Shown: positions 8,071-16,466 of the stretch, in pieces | Layout: every line of letters begins with the position of its first letter | How positions within the stretch are numbered: position 1 is the stretch's first letter | Origin: Candidatus Neomicrothrix sp. UBA2983 | Lineage (GTDB): Bacteria > Actinomycetota > Acidimicrobiia > Acidimicrobiales > MedAcidi-G1 | Direction: 5' to 3' | NCBI GenBank assembly: GCA_002346745.1 | Contig: DEAL01000003.1 | Span: 1-23,706, forward strand | DNA length: 23,706 nt | Program-made: the position numbers and the translations under genes | The notes under the pieces: model-generated | The model's input: only the letters and a program-made list of their open reading frames with translations | Databases searched by the model: none | Told to the model about the DNA's origin: nothing

Positions 8071-8076
8071 AGCCTA
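8071..8076 (-). promoter_or_regulatory. -10 box of nitroreductase gene
   Basis: TAGGCT on the minus strand, 6 nt before the ATG at 8064; no Shine-Dalgarno sequence. Confidence 0.5.
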
Positions 8077-8087
8077 GGAAGCGAGCG

Positions 8088-8100
8088 CCGGGTGGCCCGG
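8088..8100 (-). terminator. Short hairpin after LysM lipoprotein gene
   Basis: CCGGG-TGG-CCCGG, 10 bp downstream of the lipoprotein stop and just upstream of the nitroreductase -10 box. Five-base-pair stem, no T tract. Confidence 0.3.
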
Positions 8101-8110
8101 ATCCGGTCGG

Positions 8111-9250
8111 TCAATCCAGTTCGGCCAGCAGCGGTGTGACCGGCCCGTCGGCCGCCCAGTACCCCTCGAGTGAGCGGTACGGGATGGTGATCGAGACCGT
8201 GTTGCTGCCCAAGCCGCCGATGGTGAACGGGGCGAACGACAGCACCAGGCCGCCGTGGGTCAGGTTGAAGCGCTCGAAGTTGGTGGCCTCCGGTCCGGCA
8301 CCCTCGTGGCGACGCTCGTCGACCCAGGGTTCGTTCTCGAGCCGGGTCACCGCCTCGGCCGAGACCGCGCCGACCCAGTCGGTCTCGGGCTCGAAGAGGA
8401 GGTCCACGGTGAACGGCCGACCCGTCACGAGGTCGAACGTCTCGGTCAGCACCTCGGTGGACTCGGCCGTCGAGCCGGGCAGCAGCCGTCGCGTCGTGTT
8501 GCGGACGCTGAACACCTCGTCGGTCGAGAGCAGGACCTCGTATTCGTGCAGCAGCCACATGCAGCGGCCGTCCAACGCCTCCCGGCAGGCGTAGCCGTTG
8601 CGCTCGACGGCGGTGATCACGTCGTCGAGGAACTTGGCGACCGCCCCCTGGAGGAGTCCCAGCAGCCGGCCGTTGACCCGGGGTGCCTCGTCGGGGCCGT
8701 CGATGCGGGGCCAGCGCACGACCACCTCGATCCGACCCGGGGCGCCGACCGGCAGGCCATCGGGTCCATGGGCCGCCACGCCGGTGTCGAGGACGCAGGC
8801 CAGCTCCTCCCACTCGACCTCCGGCCCCTCGGGTCCCTCGACCTCGTCGGGCCGTTCCCGCGGCACGATCAGCACCTGGCCGACCCGCAGGCGGTCGGGG
8901 TTGCTGAGCGAGTTGGCCCGCATGAAGGCCTCGACGGTGGTGTCGAACCGGTCGGCGATGACGCCCAGGGTGTCTCCGGACTCGACGGTCACGGTGCGCG
9001 GACCTTCGTCGGGGAGCACGATCGCCTCGGGCCGGGCGCCCTCGATGCAGGCCTCCGCGTCCTTGCGGACCTTGACCAGCTGCACCGTTTCCCAGTCGGC
9101 CACCTTGGCGGGGGCGAGGGTGGACGTGGTGGCGGCATCGCCGAAGAGGTCCGCGAAGGTGGTCGTCGTCGAGGTCAGGGTCGGCTTCTCGCCTCCACTG
9201 CACGACGTCGCCAGCGCGACGGTTGCGAGGAGGGCGACGAGGACGCGCAC
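8111..9250 (-). CDS. Lipoprotein with LysM domain and RsiV-like (DUF3298) C-terminal domain
   Basis: A 379-residue predicted lipoprotein. From the GTG at 9250 it reads MRVLVALLATVALATSC, a short signal peptide with lipid-attachment Cys at 17 (position -3 is Ala, slightly atypical), then a Thr-rich spacer. Residues 86-130 form a LysM peptidoglycan-binding domain (TVESGDTLGVIADRF, LRVGQVLIVP). The C-terminal part resembles the DUF3298/RsiV fold: TETFDLVTGRPFTVDLLF and, near the end, GLVLSFAPFTIGG with ITIPYRSLEGYW. In RsiV this domain binds lysozyme; in PdaC-type proteins it accompanies peptidoglycan deacetylase activity. Here it probably binds the cell wall, but no catalytic domain is evident. 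An alternative ATG at 9271 adds 7 residues; the GTG fits a GATCCT box 6 nt upstream. Confidence 0.8.
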   Translation of the reverse strand: MRVLVALLATVALATSCSGGEKPTLTSTTTTFADLFGDAATTSTLAPAKVADWETVQLVKVRKDAEACIEGARPEAIVLPDEGPRTVTVESGDTLGVIADRFDTTVEAFMRANSLSNPDRLRVGQVLIVPRERPDEVEGPEGPEVEWEELACVLDTGVAAHGPDGLPVGAPGRIEVVVRWPRIDGPDEAPRVNGRLLGLLQGAVAKFLDDVITAVERNGYACREALDGRCMWLLHEYEVLLSTDEVFSVRNTTRRLLPGSTAESTEVLTETFDLVTGRPFTVDLLFEPETDWVGAVSAEAVTRLENEPWVDERRHEGAGPEATNFERFNLTHGGLVLSFAPFTIGGLGSNTVSITIPYRSLEGYWAADGPVTPLLAELD

Positions 9251-9256
9251 CCCCCA

Positions 9257-9262
9257 AGGATC
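9257..9262 (-). promoter_or_regulatory. Possible -10 box of LysM lipoprotein gene
   Basis: GATCCT on the minus strand, 6 nt before the GTG at 9250. It keeps the A2 and T6 positions of TAnnnT but lacks T1. Confidence 0.3.
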
Positions 9263-9329
9263 GCATGCCATGCGTCGGATGCGGCGTCGCTCATCCACCG
9301 GCGTCAACGGATCGGACCGGACCTTCCAC

Positions 9330-10160
9330 TCATCCACCGACGATGAGGGAGATGGCGCCGAGCGCCCCGACGAGGCCGATGACCTGGCCGCGCGAGATCG
9401 GCTCCCCGAGGATGGTGCGCGCCAGGATCACCGTGACCGCCGGGTACAGGGAGGTCAGTACGGCCGCCAGGCTGAGCATTCCCCGCCCGAGGGCCTCGAG
9501 CATCACCACGTTGGCGCCGCCGTCGCAGAGGCCGCAGACCAGGATGAGCCGCCCGGCCCCTCGGACCCCGCCGCGTGCCTTGGGCGCCGCGGCCAGTACC
9601 ACGAGGAGCACGAGGACGGTCAGGAGCCGGCCGCCCACGAGCGGCCAGGGGGCGGCGGCGTGGTCGGTGCCGTCCAGTACGATGAAGAACGCGGCGAAGC
9701 CGAACCCGGCCAGCGTCGATTCGGCCAGCAGACGCGCCGTGACGGGCTTGGCGGCCTCCGGTGGCCTCGACACCAGCACGATGGCCACGAGGCCGACGGC
9801 CACGCCAACCAGGTGCAGCCCGGTGAGTTGCTCGCCGAAGTTCACGCCCCAGAGCACCGGCACGGCGGCGTTGGTCACGGCGGCGACCGGGGCCACCACC
9901 GCCATGGGGCCCGTCGACAGGCACCGGTAGAGCAGCGTGATCCCGATCAGGCCGGAGAGGCCTCCGAGCATGCCGGCCACGAAGTCGCCGCCGTCGAAGC
10001 GGTCGGCCATCCCGGGCGCCAGTGCCGCCACGAGGACCAGCCCGATGACGTTCGAGCCGGCGACGACGGTGATGACGGTGGTGCGCTTCGACGCCTGGGC
10101 ACCGCAGAAGTCACCGACCCCGAACAAGGCCGCGGCGGCGAGCGAGAAGAGGGCAGCCAT
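9330..10160 (-). CDS. EamA/DMT-family transporter
   Basis: A 276-residue, highly hydrophobic protein with about ten membrane segments in two five-helix halves, as in drug/metabolite transporters. The first half contains GVGDFCGAQASKRTTVITVV and ITLLYRCLSTGPMAVVAPVAAVTNAAVPVLWG, and the second the matching ANVVMLEALGRGMLSLAAVLTSLYPAVTVILARTILGEPISRGQ. The repeated 'A...G-P...V.P.......L.....GE' pattern is the EamA signature. Likely an inner-membrane exporter or importer of small metabolites; the substrate cannot be told. ATG at 10160, 9 nt after TAGGCT. It lies downstream of the trimethylamine monooxygenase gene on the same strand but is separated by 166 bp containing a strong hairpin, so separate transcription is likely. 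Confidence 0.88.
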   Translation of the reverse strand: MAALFSLAAAALFGVGDFCGAQASKRTTVITVVAGSNVIGLVLVAALAPGMADRFDGGDFVAGMLGGLSGLIGITLLYRCLSTGPMAVVAPVAAVTNAAVPVLWGVNFGEQLTGLHLVGVAVGLVAIVLVSRPPEAAKPVTARLLAESTLAGFGFAAFFIVLDGTDHAAAPWPLVGGRLLTVLVLLVVLAAAPKARGGVRGAGRLILVCGLCDGGANVVMLEALGRGMLSLAAVLTSLYPAVTVILARTILGEPISRGQVIGLVGALGAISLIVGG

Positions 10161-10169
10161 GGAGCGGCG

Positions 10170-10175
10170 AGCCTA
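10170..10175 (-). promoter_or_regulatory. -10 box of EamA transporter gene
   Basis: TAGGCT on the minus strand, 9 nt before the ATG at 10160; no Shine-Dalgarno sequence. Confidence 0.4.
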
Positions 10176-10301
10176 GGTGCAGCCGGGTGCGACGGGCCCC
10201 ACCGCCTGCCGTGGTGGATCGGCGCGGCCACCAGCCCTGCCTGGTGTCCCCGAACGGGTGGATCCGCCGGGCCCGACCGGCCGCCATCAGGTTCGTGGTG
10301 T

Positions 10302-10319
10302 GGCGCTCCGGGGAGCGCC
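10302..10319 (-). terminator. Hairpin after trimethylamine monooxygenase gene
   Basis: GGCGCTCC-GG-GGAGCGCC, a perfect 8-bp inverted repeat (in practice 7 bp with a CGGG tetraloop), 7 bp beyond the tmm stop codon. No T tract follows on the minus strand. Confidence 0.5.
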
Positions 10320-10326
10320 TGGCCTC

Positions 10327-11673
10327 CTACGCCTCGTCGGCCAGGTAGGACTCGAGGGAGTCGTCCATGGCCTCCATCCACGGGGTGTGGTGGACGGGCG
10401 CCATGGTGCCGGTGAGCGTCGAGGGGAAGCTCTGGTCCCGGTACCCCATGATGTCGGCCTTCTTGTGGCCCTTCCAGTCCTTGAACATCTGGTTCACGGC
10501 CGGGATGTCGAAGTCGGGGTAGTCGGTGTCGTCGACCAGGTCCTGCGTGTAGTCGCCCTGGTAGTCGATCTCCTCGTAGGCGGTCTCGAGGGCCTCCTCG
10601 CGGGCCAGCCAGTGCGCCTCGTAGGCGTCCATCTCCTCCTCGCTGGGCAGGCCGATGCGGCCCACTATGACGTCGCGGGCCCACCAGGCCTGCGCGTCGA
10701 ACATGTTGAACGTGTAGTACTGGTCCTGCATCCCGAGGTAGAAGAGCCGGTGGTTGCCGCGCCACAGGACGCCCTTGTAGAGGTTCGAGACCCACAACCG
10801 GTTCTTCGTCTTCAGGCGCAGCTCGTCGGGCAGGAACGGGAAGTGGTGCAGGTAGCCGGTGCAAAGGATGACTGCGTCAACGTCGCGGCTGGTGCCGTCG
10901 GTGAAGTGCGCCGTCTTGCCGTCGACATGGGTCAGCAGGGGAACCTCGGAGAAGCCCTCCGGCCAGTCGTAGCCGGTGCCGCCGCCGCGTGAGCTGATCG
11001 TGACGGTGCGGGCGCCGTACTTGAAGCACTGGGACCCGATGTCCTCGGCCGAGTAGCTGGCGCCGATCAGGAGCACGTCCTTGCCGGTGAACTCGGCGGC
11101 GTCGCGGAAGTCGTGGGCGTGGAGCACCCGCCCGAGGAACGTCTCGAAGCCGGGGAAGTAGGGGATGTTGGGCACGGAGAAGTGGCCCGAGGCGACGACC
11201 ACGTGGTCGAACTCCTCTGAGGAGATCACGTCGTTGGGGAGGTCGTGGGCGGTGACGGTGAACCGTTGCGTGGCGTCGTCGAAGGTGACTTCACGCACCG
11301 CGTGCCGGAAGCGGATGAACCTGTGGACGTCGCTCTTCTCGACGCGGCCCTTGATGTAGTCCCAGAGCACCGCCCGTGGCGGGTAGGAGGCGACGGGCTT
11401 CCCGAAGTGCTCCTCGAAGGAGTAGTCGCCGAATTCCAGGCACTCCTTGGGGCCGTTCGACCAGAGGTAGCGCTACATCGAGCCGTGGACGGGCTCGCCG
11501 TACTCGTCGACGCCGGTGCGCCACGTGTAGTTCCAGAGGCCGCCCCAGTCGTCCTGCTTCTCGTAGCAGACCAACTCGGGGACCTCGGTGCCCTGGGCGG
11601 CGGCCGAGGCGAAGGCCCGCAACTGGGCCAGGCCGCTGGGTCCGGCTCCGATGATGGCGACGCGTTGGTTCAT
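10327..11673 (-). pseudogene. tmm: Trimethylamine monooxygenase (Tmm) with in-frame amber codon 67
   Basis: Apart from one TAG, the frame encodes a 448-residue protein that I recognise as bacterial flavin-containing trimethylamine monooxygenase, which oxidises trimethylamine to its N-oxide (and dimethylsulfide) with FAD, NADPH and O2. Seen: FAD-binding GAGPSG near the start, FLGRVLHAHDF matching the FMO pattern FxGxxxHxxxF, the NADPH motif GASYSAEDIGSQC, ILCTGYLHHFPF, and GTMAPVHHTPW near the C terminus. The TAG at 11473-11475 lies between EPVHGSM and RYLWSNGPKE; homologues as I recall have Tyr here, so a TAC-to-TAG change explains it. Everything else is intact, as are the promoter (11714-11742), ribosome-binding site (AGGAGG) and terminator hairpin. 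It is a very recent nonsense mutation, a strain variant, or a sequence error. Confidence 0.88.
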
Positions 11674-11713
11674 GAGGGGAGTTTCCTCCTGCAGTCCGCT
11701 CTTGGGCGACGGG

Positions 11714-11742
11714 AACGTAACCGTATGGGCATGGGGGGTCAA
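11714..11742 (-). promoter_or_regulatory. Sigma-70-type promoter of tmm
   Basis: On the minus strand TTGACC (11737-11742) and TACGTT (11714-11719) are separated by exactly 17 bp. Transcription would start near 11707 and leave a leader of about 34 nt containing AGGAGG before the ATG at 11673. This is the only canonical -35/-10 pair I found in the window. Confidence 0.65.
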
Positions 11743-11749
11743 GCGCCGG

Positions 11750-11763
11750 CGCCCTGACGGGCG
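11750..11763 (-). terminator. Hairpin after pnt operon
   Basis: CGCCC-TGAC-GGGCG, 3 bp beyond the pntB stop, next to an overlapping 10-bp palindrome GCGCCGGCGC (11743-11752). No T tract. It separates the pnt operon from the tmm promoter. Confidence 0.4.
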
Positions 11764-11766
11764 TGC

Positions 11767-13146
11767 TCAACCCTCGAGGAGGGCACCGACGATGTCGAGG
11801 ACGGCCTGCTTGCCATCGGCGAAGAGCAGCAGCGTGTTGTCGGCAACGAACAGCGGGTTCGGGATGCCGGCGAAGCCGGGGCTGAGGGACCGCTTGATGA
11901 CGACGACGGTGCCCGACTCGTCCACGTCGAGGATCGGCATGCCGGCGATCGGTGAGTCGGACTCGTCGCGGGCCGACGGGTTCACGACGTCGTTGGCGCC
12001 GATCACGATCGTGACGTCGGTCTGGGCGAACGTGGGGTTGACCCGGTCCATTTCGAGCAGGTGCTCGTAGTCGACCTCGGCCTCGGCCAGCAGCACGTTC
12101 ATGTGGCCCGGCATGCGACCCGCCACCGGGTGGATCCCGAACACGACCTCGGTGCCCATGCCCTCGAGCGTCGTCATGAGCTCGCGCACGGCGTGCTGGG
12201 CCTGGGCGACCGCCATGCCGTACCCGGGCACGACGACGACCCGGGAGGCGACCTCGAGGAGCATCGCCACCTCCTCGGCCGAGGTCGAGGTGACGCCGTC
12301 GGCGTAGGCGTCGTCGTGGGAGCCCGACTGCACGACGGCCGCCTTGGAGAACACGACGTCGAGGATCGAGCGGTTCATGGCGTTGCACATGATCTGGGTG
12401 AGGATCAGGCCCGAGGCACCGACCAGCGAGCCGGCGATGATCAGCAGCGAGTTGTCGAGCACGAAGCCCGTTGTCGACGCCGCTACTCCGGAGAAGGCGT
12501 TGAGGAGGGCGATCACGACCGGCATGTCGGCGCCGCCGATGGCGATGGTGGCCAGCACGCCGAGCAACAGGCCGACAGCGACCAGGGCCCAGAACCAGCC
12601 GGTGGACGCTGGCTGTACGACCACGACGGTGGCCAGCACCAACGAAGCCACAAAGGCAGCCGCCCGGACGACGTGCAGGCCCGCGAAGCTGCTCCAGCGG
12701 AGACTCTCGCGCAGTTTGCCGAATGCGACCAGCGAGCCGGTGAAGGTGACGGCGCCGATGAGGGCGGTGAGGGCCGCTGCCACCGCCAGTTGGTCGTCGA
12801 CGTTGCCGAGGTCCACGACCTCGAGGAACGTGGCGCCGGCGACGAGCACCGAGGCGGCGCCACCAAAGCCGTTGAACAGCGCCACCAGCTCCGGCATGCC
12901 CGTCATCTGGACCTTCATGGCCAGCAGGGCGCCCACCAAGGCGCCGACCGCCACACCGGCGGCGAGGAATCGGAAGTCCACGATGGCCCGGTCGAGGAGG
13001 GTCACGACGACGGCCACGAACATGCCGGTGGCGCCCAGCAGGTTGCCGCGGGCTGCCGTGCGCGGTCGCCCGAGGGACTTGAGGCCCAGGATGAACAGGA
13101 CCGCCGCGGCCAGGTAGCCGAGCGCGATGAGGTCGGGGACGGTCAC
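11767..13146 (-). CDS. pntB: NAD(P) transhydrogenase subunit beta
   Basis: A 459-residue protein: an N-terminal region of about eight or nine membrane helices (residues 1-250), a linker, and a C-terminal NADP(H)-binding domain III. Conserved domain III blocks are VVVPGYGMAVAQAQ (from residue 304), GIHPVAGRMPGHMNVLLAEA, IGANDVVNPSA and KRSLSPGFAGIPNPLF. In the membrane region MTGMPELVALFNGFGGAAS and GGADMPVVIALLNAFSG are also diagnostic. With PntA it couples proton entry to hydride transfer from NADH to NADP+, supplying NADPH. The GTG start at 13146 overlaps the pntA2 stop by 4 bp (GTGA), implying translational coupling. Last gene of the three-gene operon. The enzyme could feed NADPH to the flavin monooxygenases here, but that link is only inference from proximity. 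Confidence 0.96.
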   Translation of the reverse strand: MTVPDLIALGYLAAAVLFILGLKSLGRPRTAARGNLLGATGMFVAVVVTLLDRAIVDFRFLAAGVAVGALVGALLAMKVQMTGMPELVALFNGFGGAASVLVAGATFLEVVDLGNVDDQLAVAAALTALIGAVTFTGSLVAFGKLRESLRWSSFAGLHVVRAAAFVASLVLATVVVVQPASTGWFWALVAVGLLLGVLATIAIGGADMPVVIALLNAFSGVAASTTGFVLDNSLLIIAGSLVGASGLILTQIMCNAMNRSILDVVFSKAAVVQSGSHDDAYADGVTSTSAEEVAMLLEVASRVVVVPGYGMAVAQAQHAVRELMTTLEGMGTEVVFGIHPVAGRMPGHMNVLLAEAEVDYEHLLEMDRVNPTFAQTDVTIVIGANDVVNPSARDESDSPIAGMPILDVDESGTVVVIKRSLSPGFAGIPNPLFVADNTLLLFADGKQAVLDIVGALLEG

Positions 13147-13433
13147 TGGTCGCGCTTCCGGCGGGTCTGGAACATGGCCAGCATCCGGTTGGTAACGAGG
13201 AAGCCGCCGACGACGTTGATGGTGGCGAGGGCCACCGCCACGGTCGCGAGGACCGTCGTCAACGTGGAGTGGTCGGAGCCCGCGGAGACCAGCGCCCCGA
13301 TGAGCGTGATGCCCGAGATGGCGTTTGACCCCGACATGAGCGGCGTGTGCAGGGTGGCGGGGACCTTGGTGATCAGTTCGAGGCCGAGGAAGACCGCCAG
13401 GGCGAACAGGGTGAGGGCGACGAGCAGGGTCAC
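13143..13433 (-). CDS. pntA2: NAD(P) transhydrogenase subunit alpha, membrane part
   Basis: A 96-residue protein with three or four membrane helices, corresponding to the C-terminal domain II portion of single-chain PntA. Diagnostic segments are VFLGLELITKVPATLHTPLMSGSNAISGITLIGAL and ATINVVGGFLVTNRMLAMF; the H-T-P-L-M-S-G-x-N-A-I-S-G block is almost invariant in the family. The split of alpha into a soluble and a membrane polypeptide is known from Rhodospirillum and many actinobacteria, so this is normal, not a broken gene. The GTG start at 13433 overlaps the pntA1 stop (GTGA), and its own stop overlaps the pntB start the same way. Confidence 0.95.
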   Translation of the reverse strand: MTLLVALTLFALAVFLGLELITKVPATLHTPLMSGSNAISGITLIGALVSAGSDHSTLTTVLATVAVALATINVVGGFLVTNRMLAMFQTRRKRDQ

Positions 13434-14557
13434 GAGTCCGAACCTCCCTCGGCGGCGTCGAGCGCCTCGCTGACGCCGGGGTGCACGACGGCTCCCCCGG
13501 TGGCGACAAGCATGGCGGCGACGATGTCGTCCTCGAGGTCGAGGTGGATGTCGCCGTCGGTGCAGAGCATCCGGACCAGGTTGACGACGTTGTTGGCGAA
13601 CATCCGCGACGCCGAGAGCGGGGAACCGGAGGCCAGGTCGGTCGGCGCCAGGATCGTGACGCCGTTGTGCAGGACCTCCTCGTCGGCGCGGCTCAGCGCG
13701 CAGTTGCCGCCCCGCTCGGCAGCCAGGTCGAGCAGCAGCGACCCGGGCCGCATGGCCTCGACCATGGCGTCGGTCACGAGCGTGGGGCTGCGGCGACCGA
13801 CGACCTGTGCAGCCGTGATGACCACGTCGGCCTCGGCCAGGTGGGGTGTGAGGAGTCGTTGCGTACGCGCCGCTGGGTCCTCGGCGTCGTCGGCGTCGGC
13901 CTCGGGCAGGTCGATCGAGTTGGCGCCCAGCGAGCGGATCTGCTCGAGGGCCTCCTCGCGGATGTCGAACCCCTCGACCACGGCGCCGAGGCGCTTGGCG
14001 GTGGCGACGGCCTGGAGGCCGGCGACGCCGGCGCCCAGCACGACGACCCGGGCCGGTGGGACCGTTCCGGCGGCGGTGATGAGGAGTGGCATGAGGCGGG
14101 GCATCCGGGCCCCCGCCACGAGGACCGCCTGGAAGCCGACGACGGTCGCCATCGAGGAGAGGACGTCGACGGCCTGTGCCCGCGTGCTGCGTGGCACCAG
14201 GTCCAGCGAGAGGACCTTTGCGCCGGTGGCCGCCAGGTCGGCCACGGGTGCGGGTCGCCAGAGGGGGTCGAAGACGCCGACGACGATGTGGCCGGGGCCC
14301 AGGCCGGCCAACAGTTCGGGGGTGTCCGGTCCGTTCACGCAGGCGAACACGCCGCCTTCGCCGATGGCGGCCGCGCGGTCTGCGACGACCGTGGCGCCGG
14401 CATCCGCATAGGCGGTGTCCGGCATGTTCGCGGAGTCGCCGGCGCCGGATTCGACGACGACCTCGTGGCCGTCGGCGACCAGGTTGGCGGTCGCCTCGGG
14501 GCTCAGGGCCACCCGGCGCTCATGCGCGGCACGTTCACGGACGACCGCGATGCGCAC
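13430..14557 (-). CDS. pntA1: NAD(P) transhydrogenase subunit alpha, NAD-binding part
   Basis: A 375-residue soluble protein equal to domain I of PntA, homologous to alanine dehydrogenase. Signs: N-terminal RERAAHERRVALSP (7-20), the Rossmann motif VVVLGAGVAGLQAVATAKRLGA (GAGVAG at 175-180), VEGFDIREEALEQ, then ADVVITAAQVVGRRSPTLV and MRPGSLLLDLAAERGGNC. It binds NAD(H) and passes hydride to the NADP in PntB. No membrane helices are present, consistent with the separate pntA2. GTG start at 14557 has a strong ribosome-binding site (GGAGGTG) 4-9 nt upstream. It is the first gene of the operon; a hairpin at 14589-14607 separates it from typA, and I see no clear promoter in the short gap between. 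Confidence 0.95.
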   Translation of the reverse strand: MRIAVVRERAAHERRVALSPEATANLVADGHEVVVESGAGDSANMPDTAYADAGATVVADRAAAIGEGGVFACVNGPDTPELLAGLGPGHIVVGVFDPLWRPAPVADLAATGAKVLSLDLVPRSTRAQAVDVLSSMATVVGFQAVLVAGARMPRLMPLLITAAGTVPPARVVVLGAGVAGLQAVATAKRLGAVVEGFDIREEALEQIRSLGANSIDLPEADADDAEDPAARTQRLLTPHLAEADVVITAAQVVGRRSPTLVTDAMVEAMRPGSLLLDLAAERGGNCALSRADEEVLHNGVTILAPTDLASGSPLSASRMFANNVVNLVRMLCTDGDIHLDLEDDIVAAMLVATGGAVVHPGVSEALDAAEGGSDS

Positions 14558-14588
14558 GTTTCACCTCCGGGGGCCTTCGACGACCGGT

Positions 14589-14607
14589 CCGCCGACGTTA
14601 TCGGCGG
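14589..14607 (-). terminator. Hairpin after typA
   Basis: CCGCCGA-CGTTA-TCGGCGG, a perfect 7-bp stem with a 5-nt loop, 14 bp beyond the typA stop. No T tract on the minus strand. Confidence 0.5.
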
Positions 14608-14621
14608 CGTTTCCCGACGCC

Positions 14622-16454
14622 TCAGGCACGGGCGTGCTTGAGGCGCTTGAGGTTACGGGCCCGCTCGCCGGCGTCGAGGGTCACCTTGCGGAGTCGCACG
14701 GCGCCCGGCGTGACCTCGACGCACTCGTCGTCGGCGATGAACTCGAGGGCCTGCTCGAGCGAGAGCCGCCGGGGCGGCGTGAGGCGGATCGTGTCGTCGG
14801 CGGCCGCAGCGCGCACGTTGGTGAGCTTCTTCTCGCGGCAGATGTTGACGTCCATGTCCTCGGCCCGGGGGTTCTCGCCGACGATCATCCCGGCGTACAC
14901 CTTCTCGGTGGGCGCCACGAACAGGCTGGCCCGCTCCTGGATGCCGGCGATGGCGTAGGCGGTGACGGCTCCCGTGCGGTCGGCGACGACAGTGCCGGTC
15001 GGCCGGGTGCGGAGTTCGCCCAGCCACGGCTCCCAGCCCTCGAAGACGTGGTGGAGCATGCCGGCGCCGCGGGTCTCGGTGAGGAACTCGGTGCGGAAGC
15101 CGATCAGGGCCCGTGCGGCGACCACGTAGTCGAGGCGCACCCAGCCGGTGCCGTGGTTGACCATGTCGACCATGCGGGCCCGGCGCTCCCCCAGCAGCTG
15201 GGTGACGGCGCCGACGTGCTCCTCGGGAACGTCGACCGAGAGCCGCTCGGTCGGCTCGTGGAGGGTGCCGTCGAATTCACGGGTGACGACGGCGGGCTTG
15301 CCGACGGTGAGCTCGAAGCCCTCGCGGCGCATGGTCTCGACGAGGACTGCCAGCTGCAGTTCGCCCCGGCCCTGGACCTCCCAGGTGTCGGGGCGGTCGG
15401 TGGGGAGGACGCGCAGCGACACGTTGCCGACCAGCTCGGCGTCGAGGCGGGCCTTGACCTGGCGAGCGGTCAACTTGTCGCCGTCGTCGCCGGCGACCGG
15501 TGAGGTGTTGACGCCCAGCGACATCGAGAGTGTGGGCTCGTCGACGCTGATGACCGGCAGCGGGCGGGGGTCCTCGGGGTCGGCGAGGGTCTCGCCGATG
15601 GTGACGTCCTCGATGCCCGAGACGTAGGCGATCTCGCCGGGTCCGGCCTCGGTTACCTCGACCTGCGCCAGTGCTTCGGTGATGGTGATCGTGCCCACGC
15701 GGGCGGTCGGGATGCTGCCGTCGTTCCGGCACCAGGCTACAGGGGCACCCTGGCGGAGGGTGCCGCTGGCGACGCGGCAGATGGCGATGCGTCCGAGGTA
15801 CGGCGAGGCGTCGAGGTTGGTGACGTGGGCCCGCAGCGGGGCTTCCTCGTCGAACGTGGGGGGTGGCACGTGCTCGAGGACCACGTCAAAGAAGGGGGCG
15901 AGGTCGGTTCCGGGGACGGCCGGGTCGAGGGTTGCGGTTCCCCTGCGGGCGTCGGTGTAGACGATCGGGAACTCGATCTGGTCCTCGGTGGCGTCGAGGT
16001 CCATGAACAGCTCGTAGACCTCGTCGACGACGGCCTCGAGGCGGGCGTCGGGACGGTCGACCTTGTTGACCACGACGACGATCGAGAGGCCGGCCTGGAG
16101 GGCCTTGCGCAGCACGAAGCGGGTCTGGGGGCGGGGGCCCTCGGCGGCGTCGACGAGCAGCAGCACGCCGTCGACCATGTTGAGGGCCCGCTCGACCTCG
16201 CCGCCGAAGTCGGCGTGGCCGGGGGTGTCGACGATGTTGACCTTCACGCCGTCGCGCTGGACCGCCGTGTTCTTGGCGAGGATCGTGATGCCCTTCTCGC
16301 GCTCGAGGTCCATCGAGTCCATGACCCGCTCGGCGACCTCCTCGTTGGCCCGGAAGGCGCCGGACTGGCGCAGCAGGGCGTCGACGAGCGTGGTCTTGCC
16401 GTGGTCGACGTGCGCGATGACGGCGATGTTGCGGAGGTCGGGACGGTGTGCCAC
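14622..16454 (-). CDS. typA: Translational GTPase TypA/BipA
   Basis: A 610-residue ribosome-associated GTPase of the EF-G family. G motifs: P loop AHVDHGKT (G1), RERGIT-like EREKGITILAKN (G2 region), DTPGHADFGGEVER (G3) and NKVDRPDA (G4). TypA-specific features include the C-terminal block RALIGFRTEFLTETRGAGMLHHVFEGWEPW, then KVYAGMIVGENPRAEDMDVNICREKKLTNVRA and the ending LRKVTLDAGERARNLKRLKHARA. The usual length is 600-615 residues, so it is complete. TypA helps 50S maturation and growth under stress or cold. GTG start at 16454 lies 6 nt after TAGCGT and lacks a ribosome-binding site, so it is probably leaderless. Confidence 0.97.
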   Translation of the reverse strand: MAHRPDLRNIAVIAHVDHGKTTLVDALLRQSGAFRANEEVAERVMDSMDLEREKGITILAKNTAVQRDGVKVNIVDTPGHADFGGEVERALNMVDGVLLLVDAAEGPRPQTRFVLRKALQAGLSIVVVVNKVDRPDARLEAVVDEVYELFMDLDATEDQIEFPIVYTDARRGTATLDPAVPGTDLAPFFDVVLEHVPPPTFDEEAPLRAHVTNLDASPYLGRIAICRVASGTLRQGAPVAWCRNDGSIPTARVGTITITEALAQVEVTEAGPGEIAYVSGIEDVTIGETLADPEDPRPLPVISVDEPTLSMSLGVNTSPVAGDDGDKLTARQVKARLDAELVGNVSLRVLPTDRPDTWEVQGRGELQLAVLVETMRREGFELTVGKPAVVTREFDGTLHEPTERLSVDVPEEHVGAVTQLLGERRARMVDMVNHGTGWVRLDYVVAARALIGFRTEFLTETRGAGMLHHVFEGWEPWLGELRTRPTGTVVADRTGAVTAYAIAGIQERASLFVAPTEKVYAGMIVGENPRAEDMDVNICREKKLTNVRAAAADDTIRLTPPRRLSLEQALEFIADDECVEVTPGAVRLRKVTLDAGERARNLKRLKHARA

Positions 16455-16460
16455 CCCGGA

Positions 16461-16466
16461 ACGCTA
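16461..16466 (-). promoter_or_regulatory. -10 box of typA
   Basis: TAGCGT on the minus strand, 6 nt before the GTG at 16454; no Shine-Dalgarno sequence. Confidence 0.5.

Noticed and set aside
11473..11475. TAG in tmm as pyrrolysine
   Set aside because: Pyrrolysine is known in methylamine methyltransferases, not in flavin monooxygenases; the homologous residue is Tyr as I recall, and a one-base change explains it.
13143..13433. pntA split as a broken gene
   Set aside because: Separate alpha-1 and alpha-2 subunits with GTGA overlaps are a known, normal form of the transhydrogenase operon.
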